Positions 1 through 9,746 of a DNA stretch of 64,000 nt are shown here, piece by piece. The notes under the pieces were generated by a model. That model was not told the DNA's origin. It ran no database searches and was given only the letters and a program-made list of their open reading frames with translations. The stretch lies in assembly GCF_001905905.1 (NCBI RefSeq), contig NZ_LIVT01000006.1, positions 237,723 to 301,722 on the forward strand. The letters run 5' to 3'. The stretch is from Streptomyces sp. CB02366. Its GTDB lineage: Bacteria; Actinomycetota; Actinomycetes; Streptomycetales; Streptomycetaceae. The first letter of the stretch is position 1; each line of letters opens with the position of its first letter. The position numbers and the translations under genes were made by a program.

Positions 1-1011
1 GCCGCCGGACGAGCCGGACTGCTGGGCCTCGCCGTCCCGGAGGAGTACGGGGGCGGCGGCAGCGACGACTTCCGCTACAGCGCCGTCCTGGCCGAGGAGT
101 TCACCCGCGCCGGGGCCGCCGGACTCGCGATCGGCCTGCACAACGACATCATCGGCCCCTATCTCACGGGCCTGGCCACCGACGAGCAGAAGCGCCGCTG
201 GCTCCCCGGCTTCTGCTCCGGCGAGACCATCACCGCGATCGCCATGACCGAGCCGGGCGCGGGCTCCGACCTCCAGGGCATCCGCACCACCGCCGAGGAC
301 AAGGGCGACCACTGGCTGCTCAACGGCTCCAAGACCTTCATCTCCAACGGCATCCTCGCCGACCTGGTGATCGTCGTCGCGAAGACCACCCCGGACGGCG
401 GGGCCAAGGGCCTCTCCCTCATCGTCGTCGAACGCGGCGCGGAGGGCTTCGAGCGCGGCCGCAACCTCGACAAGATCGGCCAGAAGTCCCAGGACACCGC
501 CGAGTTGTTCTTCAACGACGTCCGCGTCCCCAAGGAGAACCTCCTCGGGACGCGCGACGGCGCGTTCCTCCACCTGATGACCAACCTGGCCCAGGAGCGC
601 ATGGGCATAGCGGTCGCCGGGATCGCCGCCGCCGAACACCTGCTGGAGATCACCACCCGGTACGTCAAGGAGCGCGAGGCGTTCGGCCGCCCGCTGGCCA
701 AGCTCCAGCACATCCGCTTCGAGATCGCCGAGATGGCCACCGAGTGCGCCGTCACCCGCACCTTCCTCGACCGGTGCATCGTCGACCACTCCGACGGGGT
801 CCTGGACGCCGTCCACGCCTCCATGGCCAAGTGGTGGGCCACCGAACTGCAGAAGCGCGTGGCCGACCGCTGCCTCCAACTCCACGGCGGTTACGGCTAC
901 ATGAGCGAGTACAAGGTCGCCAAGGCGTTCACCGACGGCCGCATCCAGACCATCTACGGCGGCACGACCGAGATCATGAAGGAGATCATCGGCCGCTCGC
1001 TGCTCGCCTGA
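1..1011 (+). CDS. Acyl-CoA dehydrogenase (5' end outside the window)
   Basis: Flavin enzyme that makes the alpha-beta double bond of an acyl-CoA, the first step of beta-oxidation. The frame is open from the first base, so the N-terminus is missing; 336 codons remain. Visible are the middle-domain FAD/substrate motif AMTEPGAGSDL (from base 241), the helix with RYVKEREAFGRPL, and the C-terminal LHGGYGYMSEY and IYGGTTEIMKEII. The usual catalytic Glu of the IYEGT motif (MCAD type) is Gly here, as in long-chain and isovaleryl-CoA dehydrogenases, where the base sits on an earlier helix; the Glu of LLEITTRYV is the candidate. It lies 43 bases before a thiolase and a FadB fusion, so it is probably the first step of the same degradation operon. 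Substrate cannot be read from sequence. Confidence 0.93.
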   Translation, partial: AAGRAGLLGLAVPEEYGGGGSDDFRYSAVLAEEFTRAGAAGLAIGLHNDIIGPYLTGLATDEQKRRWLPGFCSGETITAIAMTEPGAGSDLQGIRTTAEDKGDHWLLNGSKTFISNGILADLVIVVAKTTPDGGAKGLSLIVVERGAEGFERGRNLDKIGQKSQDTAELFFNDVRVPKENLLGTRDGAFLHLMTNLAQERMGIAVAGIAAAEHLLEITTRYVKEREAFGRPLAKLQHIRFEIAEMATECAVTRTFLDRCIVDHSDGVLDAVHASMAKWWATELQKRVADRCLQLHGGYGYMSEYKVAKAFTDGRIQTIYGGTTEIMKEIIGRSLLA

Positions 1012-1054
1012 CGCCCCTCCCTCCGCCGTCCCACACCCCCGAAAGGCAGCTGTC

Positions 1055-2269
<1,215 letters not shown>

Positions 2270-2308
2270 CCCGCCCCGGCCCCCTCTGCTTACGGAGAAG
2301 ACACCCAC

Positions 2309-4480
2309 ATGACCGAGAGCACGACCATCCGCTGGGAACAGGACGAGACCGGCGTCGTCACCCTCGTCCTCGACGACCCGAACCAGTCCGCCAACACGAT
2401 GAACCAGGCCTTCAAGGACTCCATCGCGGCCGTCGCGGACCGCGCCGAGGCCGAGAAGGACTCCATCCGCGGCATCATCTACACCTCCGCGAAGAAGACC
2501 TTCTTCGCCGGCGGCGACCTCAAGGACATGATCAAGGTCGGCCCGGAGAACGCCCAGGCCGTCTTCGACGCCGGCACCGCGATCAAGAGGTCGCTCCGCC
2601 GCATCGAGACCCTCGGCAAGCCCGTCGTCGCCGCCATCAACGGCGCGGCCCTCGGCGGCGGTTACGAGATCGCGCTCGCCGCGCACCACCGCGTCGCCCT
2701 CGACGCCCCCGGCTCCCGCATCGGCCTGCCCGAGGTCACCCTCGGGCTGCTCCCGGCGGGCGGCGGCGTCACCCGGACCGTACGCCTCATGGGCATCACG
2801 GACGCCCTGCTCAAGGTGCTCCTCCAGGGCACCCAGTACACCCCGCGCCGGGCGCGGGAGAACGGCCTCGTCCACGAGGTCGCCGCCACCCGCGAGGAGA
2901 TGATCGAGAAGGCCCGCGCCTTCATCGACGCCCACCCCGAGTCCCAGCAGCCCTGGGACGTCAAGGGGTACAAGATCCCCGGCGGCACCCCCTCGAACCC
3001 CAAGTTCGCCGCCAACCTCCCCGCGTTCCCGTCCAACCTGAAGAAGCAGCTCGCGGGCGCGCCCATGCCCGCGCCGCGCAACATCCTCGCGGCGGCCGTC
3101 GAGGGCTCCCAGGTCGACTTCGATACCGCCCAGACCATCGAGGCCCGGTACTTCACCGAGCTGGTCACCGGCCAGGTCTCCAAGAACATGATCCAGGCGT
3201 TCTTCTTCGACCTCCAGGCCGTCAACTCCGGCGCCAACCGGCCCAAGGAAGTCCCCGAGCGCCCCGTCCGCAAGGTCGCCGTCCTCGGCGCCGGGATGAT
3301 GGGCGCGGGCATCGCCTACTCCTGCGCCAAGGCCGGGATCGAGGTCGTCCTCAAGGACGTCTCCACGGAGGCCGCCGCCAAGGGCAAGGCGTACAGCGAG
3401 AAGCTGCTCGCCAAGGCGCTCTCCCGCGGCCGTACGACGGAGGCGAAGCGCGACGAACTGCTGGCCCGGATCACCCCGACCGGCGAGGTGGCCGCCCTCG
3501 CCGGCTGCGACGCCGTCATCGAGGCCGTCTTCGAGGACACCGCACTCAAGCACAAGGTGTTCCAGGAGATCCAGGACGTCGTCGAACCGGACGCCCTGCT
3601 CTGCTCCAACACCTCCACCCTCCCGATCACCGTCCTCGCCGAAGGCGTCACGCGCCCCGCCGACTTCATCGGGCTGCACTTCTTCTCACCCGTCGACAAG
3701 ATGCCGCTCGTCGAGATCATCAAGGGCGAGCGCACCGGCGACGAGGCCCTGGCCCGCGCCTTCGACCTCGTACGGCGCATCAAGAAGACGCCGATCGTCG
3801 TCAACGACTCGCGCGGCTTCTTCACCTCGCGCGTCATCGGCCAGTTCATCAACGAGGGCGTCGCCATGGTCGGGGAGGGCGTCGAGCCCGCCTCGATCGA
3901 ACAGGCCGCCGCCCAGTCCGGCTACCCGGCCAAGGTCCTCTCCCTGATGGACGAGCTGACCCTGACCCTGCCCCGCAAGATCCGCGACGAGACGAAGCGG
4001 GCGGTGGAGGAGGCCGGCGGCACCTGGCCCGGCCACCCCTCCGACGGGGTCGTCGACCGGATGGTCGACGAGTTCGAACGACCGGGCCGCAGCGGGGGAG
4101 CGGGCTTCTACGACTACGACGAGGACGGCAAGCGCGTCGGCCTCTGGCCCGGACTGCGCGAGCACTTCACCAAGCCCGACGCGGACGTGCCGTTCGAGGA
4201 CATGAAGGAGCGGATGCTCTTCTCCGAGGCCCTGGACAGCGTCCGCTGCCTGGAGGAGAACGTCCTCATCTCCGTCGCCGACGCCAACATCGGCTCCATC
4301 ATGGGCATCGGCTTCCCGCCGTGGACCGGCGGCGTGCTCCAGTACATCAACGGGTACGAGGGCGGGCTGCCCGGCTTCGTGGCCCGCGCCCGGGAACTCG
4401 CCGAGCGCTACGGCGACCGCTTCCTGCCGCCCGCACTGCTGGTGGAGAAGGCGGAGAAGGGCGAGACCTTCCACGACTGA
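2309..4480 (+). CDS. fadB: Fused enoyl-CoA hydratase / 3-hydroxyacyl-CoA dehydrogenase
   Basis: Two-domain beta-oxidation enzyme, 723 aa. Residues 1 to about 210 are a crotonase domain (oxyanion-hole segments FFAGGDLKDM and GAALGGGYEIALA, then EVTLGLLPAGGG). From about residue 320 comes a Rossmann domain with KVAVLGAGMMGAGIAY, the NAD-binding Gly motif, followed by CSNTSTLPI and GLHFFSPVDKMPLVEII with the catalytic His-Glu pair, and the C-terminal dehydrogenase domains up to about residue 700. The ATG start follows ACGGAGAAGAC. With the upstream thiolase it supplies hydration, oxidation and thiolysis; the upstream dehydrogenase completes the cycle. It ends in front of a hairpin shared with the convergent MerR gene. 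Confidence 0.95.
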   Translation: MTESTTIRWEQDETGVVTLVLDDPNQSANTMNQAFKDSIAAVADRAEAEKDSIRGIIYTSAKKTFFAGGDLKDMIKVGPENAQAVFDAGTAIKRSLRRIETLGKPVVAAINGAALGGGYEIALAAHHRVALDAPGSRIGLPEVTLGLLPAGGGVTRTVRLMGITDALLKVLLQGTQYTPRRARENGLVHEVAATREEMIEKARAFIDAHPESQQPWDVKGYKIPGGTPSNPKFAANLPAFPSNLKKQLAGAPMPAPRNILAAAVEGSQVDFDTAQTIEARYFTELVTGQVSKNMIQAFFFDLQAVNSGANRPKEVPERPVRKVAVLGAGMMGAGIAYSCAKAGIEVVLKDVSTEAAAKGKAYSEKLLAKALSRGRTTEAKRDELLARITPTGEVAALAGCDAVIEAVFEDTALKHKVFQEIQDVVEPDALLCSNTSTLPITVLAEGVTRPADFIGLHFFSPVDKMPLVEIIKGERTGDEALARAFDLVRRIKKTPIVVNDSRGFFTSRVIGQFINEGVAMVGEGVEPASIEQAAAQSGYPAKVLSLMDELTLTLPRKIRDETKRAVEEAGGTWPGHPSDGVVDRMVDEFERPGRSGGAGFYDYDEDGKRVGLWPGLREHFTKPDADVPFEDMKERMLFSEALDSVRCLEENVLISVADANIGSIMGIGFPPWTGGVLQYINGYEGGLPGFVARARELAERYGDRFLPPALLVEKAEKGETFHD

Positions 4481-4500
4481 GCCGCCGACCGGCGCCGGCC

Positions 4501-4540
4501 CGGGCCGCGTCCACCGTCACTCGGCGGTGAACGCGGCCCG
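4501..4540. terminator. Bidirectional hairpin between fadB and the MerR gene
   Basis: Stem of 10 pairs (CGGGCCGCGT with ACGCGGCCCG), one mismatch, then five more pairs (CACCG/CGGTG) around an 8-base loop. It overlaps the last codons of the MerR gene and lies 20 bases after the fadB stop, so it could serve both. There is no T-tract, as is common in Streptomyces. Confidence 0.6.
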
Positions 4541-5248
4541 CAGCTCTTCCTTGAGCGACCGCTGGAACGCCGTCACCAGCGCCTGCACCACGATCGGCTG
4601 CATATGGGCCGACAACGACTTCATCGCCGCCACATGCTCCGGGTCGCCCTCCCGCTCCCGGTAGGGGTTCCACACCTCGTCCCGGAACAACCGGGCCATC
4701 TCCTGCGCGGCCGAGCGGGTGTGCTCCAGCAGCACGGTCCGCGCCGCCAGGATCGTCTCGTGCGCGATCGGCACGTCCAGCAGCTCCACCCCGAGCCGCA
4801 GCAGCCCCAGATCCACCCGGAACTCCCCGCCGGGCCCCTGCGGCCGCACCAGCACCCCCATCGCCGCCAGCCGCTCCACGTCCTCCTCCGCCAGCGCCCG
4901 CCCGGCCCGCCGCTCCAGCTCCGCCCGGGAGAAGCCCTCGGTCCGGTCCGGCGCCCAGGACGCCACCAGCGCCCGGTGGATCGCCAGGTCGTGGGCGCTC
5001 AGGTCGGGCGGCAACTGCTCCAGGTACCGTTCGATCGCCGCCAGCGTCATGCCCTGCTGCTGGAGCTCCTCGATCAGCGCGAGCCGGGAGAGGTGGTCGG
5101 GCCCGTAGTGGCCGACCCGGCGCGGACCGATCACCGGGGGCGGCAGCAGGCCCCGGGTGCTGTAGAACCGCACCGTGCGCACGGTGACCCCGGCGCGTGC
5201 CGCCAGCTCGTCCACCGTGAGCGTCGGCCCGTCGGTCCCCGTCGCCAT
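4517..5248 (-). CDS. MerR-family transcriptional regulator
   Basis: DNA-binding regulator of 243 aa. Residues 10 to 80 are a MerR winged helix: LTVDELAARAGVTVRTVRFY, then GLLPPP and HYGPDHLSRLALIEELQQQG, with the linker helix LAAIERYLEQLP. The remaining 160 residues are helical and resemble the effector or dimer part of long MerR proteins such as TipA-like or BldC-related regulators; I see no conserved Cys cluster, so a metal sensor is unlikely. It converges on the beta-oxidation operon and may regulate it, but the position alone is weak evidence. The upstream 800 bases carry no intact gene. Confidence 0.88.
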   Translation of the reverse strand: MATGTDGPTLTVDELAARAGVTVRTVRFYSTRGLLPPPVIGPRRVGHYGPDHLSRLALIEELQQQGMTLAAIERYLEQLPPDLSAHDLAIHRALVASWAPDRTEGFSRAELERRAGRALAEEDVERLAAMGVLVRPQGPGGEFRVDLGLLRLGVELLDVPIAHETILAARTVLLEHTRSAAQEMARLFRDEVWNPYREREGDPEHVAAMKSLSAHMQPIVVQALVTAFQRSLKEELRAAFTAE

Positions 5249-5781
5249 CTCTGCTCCCGCCGGTCGAATCCTCGGATCGGACAGTTCCGCTGTCTCACCA
5301 CTTCTGTGAAAGTCTCCGGCACCGGGGCCCGGCCGTCCACCCCGGACCCTGTGGCCAGGTTTTCAAGCCGGTGCAGAAGAGAGACGGCCGGACCTGGAGG
5401 TCATGGGCGGCTTCCGGGGGTGAAATCCTCGATCATCGATGAATCAATGCTCTGAACTGCAGCTTCAGTGGGGCGGGCCGGGTGTCGCCACGGCGTGCGT
5501 GACCGCTTCGCCTGCGGTTGTGGCGCTCACGCCGACGGACAGCCCCTCGTCCTGGCCGCATGTTCCGGACAGCGGCGGGACGACTGCCCGGGCAAGGAGG
5601 GGCGAAGGTGGCGCAGCCTGCTGTTCCTCCGGACCGGATGCGCGCCGTCCTGGTGGTGAGGGGCGCGGCGAGACGCCGCCCGGCTGCCGGAACGGGAAGT
5701 CCGCGAAAAGCAGTTGCCCGGAAGCGGCCGTCCGAAGATCATCACTGCTGCAAGGCGGACTTCTTCTGCGCGGGGGATTCG
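5249..5781. other. Non-coding or degraded stretch upstream of the MerR gene
   Basis: No reading frame here has convincing product or codon bias. It must contain the MerR promoter at its left end. One frame (about 5468-5659) contains Cys-rich residues faintly like a ricin-type lectin repeat, but the match is too weak to name. With the serine-hydrolase remnant that follows, the stretch looks like a site of gene decay. Confidence 0.5.
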
Positions 5782-6030
5782 ATGGCGAGGACGGACGGTG
5801 CGGACGGCCTCGGTCCGGCGGCTCTGGAGGAGGCCGTGTTCAGGACGGCGGAGGCCGGGCAGTGCTCCGGCACGGTTCGCGTGACGCGGGGCGGGGAGCC
5901 CCTGCCCACCCGGGCGTTCGGGGCGGCGTCGCGGCGGTGGTCCGTCCCGAACACACCCGACACGCGTTTCCACGTGGCCTCGGTCGCCGAGGCGTCCACG
6001 ACGCCGTCGTCGGTACCTGACCCCCGGCCG
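5782..6030 (+). pseudogene. Remnant of a serine hydrolase (class C beta-lactamase family), N-terminus only
   Basis: The frame starting at ATG 5782 reads like the first 75 residues of a secreted-type beta-lactamase/D,D-peptidase family hydrolase: SGTVRVTRGGEPLPTRAFG, then VPNTPDTRFHVASVAE. In the family this stretch is followed at once by the catalytic SxxK (for example ASVxKxFTA). Here the similarity stops exactly at that point (AEASTTPSS) and the frame runs on without meaning, so the catalytic Lys and the remaining 250-300 residues are missing. I read it as the stump of a deleted gene. The next gene begins about 45 bases further on. Confidence 0.6.
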
Positions 6031-6074
6031 GGCGGACCCGGTTCGACGTTCTGTTCTCCTGAGAGGGTGCTCCT

Positions 6075-6575
6075 GTGATCACCGGCATGAAGTCCGCACT
6101 GGTCCTGATCGACCTGATGCCCCGCATCGTCGCTCTTCCTCTCGCTCCCCACTCAGGAGAGGAAGTACTGCAACGCGGACGTGAGTTGGCCGAGTCGTTC
6201 CGGGAGCGGGAGCGACCCGTGGTGATGGTGCGGGTGGAGCGTCCGGGCGTCGCCGAACAGCCGGCCGGCAGCGACTTCGCCGACGACCTGGTGCACGACG
6301 GTGACCTCGTGGTGGTCAAGCGGACCGTCGGCGCCTTCCACGGTACCGGTCTGGACGAGCGCCTGCGCGCCCTGGACGTGGACACCCTGGTGATCGCCGG
6401 ACTGGTCACCACGATGGGCGTCGAGTCCACCGCGCGGGCCGCGTCCGACCACGGCTACCGACTGGAGTTCGTGGCCGACGCGATGTCCGGACTGGCCGCC
6501 GACGAGCACGACTTCGCCGTGCAACGCGTCTTCCCCCGCTTCGGCGAGGTGCGGAGGACCGCCGACTACCGGTGA
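6075..6575 (+). CDS. Isochorismatase-fold (cysteine hydrolase family) protein lacking the nucleophile
   Basis: 166-aa alpha/beta protein of the isochorismatase/nicotinamidase fold. Seen are the first strand with the catalytic Asp (ALVLIDLMPR), the Lys region (LVVVKRTVGAFHGTGLD) and the helix start that normally carries the Cys (IAGLVTTMGVESTARAA). At the Cys position stands Gly, so classic cysteine hydrolysis is not possible; close Streptomyces relatives with MGVEST are, as far as I recall, the same. The protein may bind a ligand or use another chemistry. GTG 6075 is taken as start with GAGAGGGTG before it; ATG 6087 is an alternative. It follows the hydrolase remnant and precedes an MpaB-like gene after 320 bases, so it is probably monocistronic. 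Confidence 0.8.
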   Translation: MITGMKSALVLIDLMPRIVALPLAPHSGEEVLQRGRELAESFRERERPVVMVRVERPGVAEQPAGSDFADDLVHDGDLVVVKRTVGAFHGTGLDERLRALDVDTLVIAGLVTTMGVESTARAASDHGYRLEFVADAMSGLAADEHDFAVQRVFPRFGEVRRTADYR

Positions 6576-6757
6576 CACCGTCCGCTGCGCCTCCGCCCGC
6601 GTGGGACGGCGCACGGCTGCGGACGCCCTCGTGCGGTGCTCCTTCTCGGTCAGGCCGAGAGGCGACGGTAGCAACTCCTGCCGTCTGTGCACGACATGAC
6701 GCGGTCGCGTCGACGACGGCTGCCACGGTGCGGGCCACCGTACCGGTGACGGCGTAC

Positions 6758-6777
6758 GGCCCCGGCCGGCCGGGGCC
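6758..6777 (+). terminator. Perfect 20-base palindrome after the cysteine-hydrolase-like gene
   Basis: GGCCCCGGCC is followed directly by its complement GGCCGGGGCC. As RNA this would fold as an 8-bp stem with a 4-base loop. It stands about 180 bases after the stop codon in the 320-base gap before the MpaB-like gene; the remainder of that gap shows nothing I can name. Confidence 0.35.
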
Positions 6778-6895
6778 GCCGCGCCGTCCGCACGCCGTTC
6801 GAGGCCCCCGGCGCCCGCCGGCCTCCTGCGCGAGGGACCATGGAGGGAGGGCACGGGCAGCGCACGGCAGGCCCGCCGGGACCTCGGGAGCACGG

Positions 6896-7816
6896 ATGAG
6901 CAGCGCGGAACGCGAGACGGAGCGTTCACCGGCGCCCCGGGACCGTCGCGGCGACGGTGTGAACGAACCCGCGCCGCCCCCGCCCGGCGGCGTGCTCTGG
7001 AGCCTGGCCGGGGACGTCCGCGCCCTGCTGATGCTCCCCGCCGCCCTCACCCTCCAGGTCGCCCACCCGGCCGTCGGCGCGGGCGTGGACGAGCACTCCG
7101 TCTTCCGTACGGACCCGTGGGGGCGCGGCGAACGCTCGCTGCGCTCGCTCCAGCTCTGGGTGTACGGCGGCGCGGAGGCGGCCGAGGAGGGCCGCAGGTT
7201 GCGCGTGCTCCACCGGAGCATCCAGGGCACCGACACACGGGGCCGCCGCTACCACGCGCTGACCCCCGCCAACTACGCCTGGGTGCACGCCACCGGCTTC
7301 CCCGTCTACCGGCACGCCGCCCGCTATCTGATCCGGCCCATGACCCCGGACCAGGAGCGCGCCCTGTACCGGGAGTGGCTCCAGGTCGGACGCGTCCTCG
7401 GCATCCACGACCGGGACATGCCGCAGACCGTCGAGGAGTTCTGGCCGTACTGGAGGAAGATGCTCGCCGAGGAGATCGAGGCGACCGCCGTCGTCCGTGA
7501 ACTCGTCGCCACCGACCAGCCCGTACCGCCGCCGGACCGGGGGCCGTGGCCGTTGAGGCCCCTGCTGCGTGTGCTGTGGCCGGTGCTCCTGCCGCCGCTG
7601 GCCCGCTTCCGGAGGTTCGTCACCATCGGCCTCATGCCCCCCGACGCCCGCGCGGCGATCGGCCTGCCCTGGACCGCCGCCCAGGAGAAAAGGCTGCGCC
7701 GGACGTGCGCGGTGCTGCGGACCGTGGTCCCGGCCCTGCCCGAGCGGCTGCGCTACCTGCCGAGGGCGCGGGCGGCCCGGGCGGCGTGGACCGCCGAGGC
7801 GCGCCGGAACGGCTGA
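6896..7816 (+). CDS. Oxygenase MpaB-family (DUF2236) protein
   Basis: 306-aa helical protein of the MpaB/DUF2236 family, the fold shared with the rubber oxygenase Lcp, in which a haem b is held by a conserved His. The hallmark LQVAHPAVGAGVDEHS lies at about residues 55-70, followed by DPWGRGERS, SIQGTD, and NYAWVHATGFPVY, another conserved segment with His. The frame stays open for 108 codons upstream, but ATG 6896 has CTCGGGAG in front and gives the family's usual length, while the upstream part has low-complexity Pro/Arg composition. Actinomycetes hold many paralogues with unknown substrates; oxidation of a lipid or terpenoid is only a guess. It faces the M1 peptidase gene across a strong hairpin. 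Confidence 0.83.
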   Translation: MSSAERETERSPAPRDRRGDGVNEPAPPPPGGVLWSLAGDVRALLMLPAALTLQVAHPAVGAGVDEHSVFRTDPWGRGERSLRSLQLWVYGGAEAAEEGRRLRVLHRSIQGTDTRGRRYHALTPANYAWVHATGFPVYRHAARYLIRPMTPDQERALYREWLQVGRVLGIHDRDMPQTVEEFWPYWRKMLAEEIEATAVVRELVATDQPVPPPDRGPWPLRPLLRVLWPVLLPPLARFRRFVTIGLMPPDARAAIGLPWTAAQEKRLRRTCAVLRTVVPALPERLRYLPRARAARAAWTAEARRNG

Positions 7817-7838
7817 GCGCCCAGGGGGGCCGGGCCCC

Positions 7839-7879
7839 GGGGCGTCCCGCGGACCCGGTCGAGATCCGCCGGACGCCCC
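7839..7879. terminator. Bidirectional hairpin terminator, member of a repeated family
   Basis: 15-bp stem with one mismatch (GGGGCGTCCCGCGGA against TCCGCCGGACGCCCC) around an 11-base loop beginning CCCGGTCG. It is placed between two convergent genes. Nearly the same sequence, loop included, occurs at 33767-33815. Confidence 0.75.
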
Positions 7880-7918
7880 CCCCCGGGCCGCCCCGACGCG
7901 CCTCGGCGTCGGCCGCCG

Positions 7919-9484
7919 TCAGCGGTGGCCGTGACCCGGGCGCCCCCCGGCCGCGTCATGGCCGCGGCTCCGGTCCCCGTGGTCGTGCACGGTGTTCGTC
8001 GCCGCGATCTTCTTCCAGGACGCCGGGCGCTCGACCTTCGGCGCCGAGCGCGCCGACAGCGCCTCCTCCGACAGCCCCGCCCCGGCCGCCGCCGGTCCGG
8101 CCGGCCGCGACGGCCGGTACAGCCAGGTGTCGAAGAGGGCGGCGAGCGGCTTGCCCGAGACCCGCTCCGCGTACCGGAGGAAGTCGCCCACGTTCGCGTT
8201 GGAGTGGGCGCGCTCGGTCGGCCAGCCCTTCAGCAGCTCGAAGAACACCTCGTCGCCGACCTCGTTGCGCAGCGCCTGGAGCGCCAGCGCGCCCCGGTCG
8301 TAGACGGCGATGTCGAACTGGTCGTCCGGGCCGGGGTCGCCCGGCTTCACCTTCCAGAAGGGGTCGTCGGCCGGGTGCTGCGCGTACGTGTAGTCCGCCA
8401 GCTCCTGCGCCGTGCCCTCGCCCTCCTTCTCCGACCAGAGCCACTGGCTGTAGCGGGCGAAGCCCTCGTTGATCCAGATCTCCTTCCAGCCGTCGACCGA
8501 CACGCTGTTGCCGTACCACTGGTGGGCCAGCTCGTGCACGACGACGGAGACGTTGGCGCCGTTCGCGAACTGCCTCGGGCTGTAGAAGGGCCGCGTCTGG
8601 GTCTCCAGGGCGAAGCCGCTCTTCACGTTCGGCACGTAGCCGCCGAGCGCGTTGAACGGGTACGGGCCGAACACCCCGGTCAGCCATTCGGCGACCTCGG
8701 TGCTCCGCTCGATGCTCGCGCGGGCCGCCCCGGCGTTGGGGCCGAGGTCCTTGCTGTAGGCGTTGAGGACCGGCAGGCCGTCGGCCGTCCTGTCGGTGGT
8801 GATGTCGAACCGGCCGATCGCCAGCGTCGAGAGGTACGTGGCCTGCGGCTTGTCCGAGCGCCAGTTGAACCGGGTCCAGCCGAGCTTCGAACTCTGCGAC
8901 TGGAGGACGCCGTTGCTGATGGCCTGGGTGCCGTCGGGCACGGAGACCGAGATGTCGTACGTGGCCTTGTCGAGCGGGTGGTCGTTGCTCGGGTACCACC
9001 ACACGGCCGAGTCCGGCTCCTGCGCGGCGACCCCGCCGTCCGGGGTCCGCGCCCAGGCGGTCCAGCCGCCTATCTTCAGCTCGGAGGGCTTTCCGGCGTA
9101 CCGGACGACCACCGAGACGGCCCTGCCCTTCGCGAGCGGAGCCGCCGGGGTGACCTCCAGCTCGTGGTCGCCGCTGGTGGCGAACCCGGCCTTCCTGCCG
9201 TTCACCCGCACCTCGGACACGTCGAGCCCGAAGTCGAGGTTGAAACGGGACAGCTCCTGCGTGGTGGTGGCGAGGATCGTCGCCGTACCCTCCAGGAGGT
9301 CGGTCGTGGGCCGGTACTTCAGCCGCAGGTCGTAGTGGGAGACGTCGTAGCCGCCGTTCCCGCTCGCCGGGTAGTAGGGGTCGCCGATGCCCGGGGCGCC
9401 CACGGTGCCCGGTGCTGCCGCTGCCGGGATCGCCAGCAGGAGGGTGGCCGCCAGTGCGCTGGGGACGATGAATCTGCGGTGCAC
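7919..9484 (-). CDS. Secreted M1-family zinc aminopeptidase
   Basis: 521-aa exported metallopeptidase. Residues 1-23 are a Sec signal peptide (MHRRFIVPSALAATLLLAIPAAAA). The N-terminal M1 beta-domain follows (DVSHYDLRLKY; EPDSAVWWYPSNDHPLDKATYD), then GFALETQTRPFYS in place of GAMEN, and the zinc site HELAHQWYGN with the downstream Glu in WINEGFA, about 19 residues later as expected. YDRGAL provides the conserved Tyr. The protein lacks the large C-terminal ERAP-like helical domain, as in short actinobacterial members, and ends in a His/Arg/Gly-rich tail of about 25 residues. It probably trims peptides outside the cell. It is divergently transcribed from an M14 carboxypeptidase across 262 bases, so the two secreted exopeptidases may share control. 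Confidence 0.93.
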   Translation of the reverse strand: MHRRFIVPSALAATLLLAIPAAAAPGTVGAPGIGDPYYPASGNGGYDVSHYDLRLKYRPTTDLLEGTATILATTTQELSRFNLDFGLDVSEVRVNGRKAGFATSGDHELEVTPAAPLAKGRAVSVVVRYAGKPSELKIGGWTAWARTPDGGVAAQEPDSAVWWYPSNDHPLDKATYDISVSVPDGTQAISNGVLQSQSSKLGWTRFNWRSDKPQATYLSTLAIGRFDITTDRTADGLPVLNAYSKDLGPNAGAARASIERSTEVAEWLTGVFGPYPFNALGGYVPNVKSGFALETQTRPFYSPRQFANGANVSVVVHELAHQWYGNSVSVDGWKEIWINEGFARYSQWLWSEKEGEGTAQELADYTYAQHPADDPFWKVKPGDPGPDDQFDIAVYDRGALALQALRNEVGDEVFFELLKGWPTERAHSNANVGDFLRYAERVSGKPLAALFDTWLYRPSRPAGPAAAGAGLSEEALSARSAPKVERPASWKKIAATNTVHDHGDRSRGHDAAGGRPGHGHR

Positions 9485-9746
9485 GCAAGCTCCACATGGT
9501 CGGGCCGGAGGGTCTTCCGGCCGGTCGCCACGAGGCTAAGCAGCCGTCGGAGCGGTACGGGCCGTTCCGGGTACTTCTGTCACATGATCGCCATCCCCTC
9601 GTCACGGACGACGACGCGCGACCGGGCGACCGGCAGTGATCACCCCTTGTTGCACAGGAGTTGACCGGGGTAACGTCCGCACTTCGCCGACAGGCCGACG
9701 GGGCGTCACGGTGTTCCGTCCCCCATGCCCCGGGAGGCAGCCGCCG

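Noticed and set aside
5468..5659. 63-codon frame with a ricin-lectin-like flavour
   Set aside because: Too short and too weak a match; no start site or context.
6572..6895. N-terminal extension of the MpaB-like protein by 108 codons
   Set aside because: Low-complexity Pro/Arg composition, no family similarity, and a good start with ribosome site at 6896.
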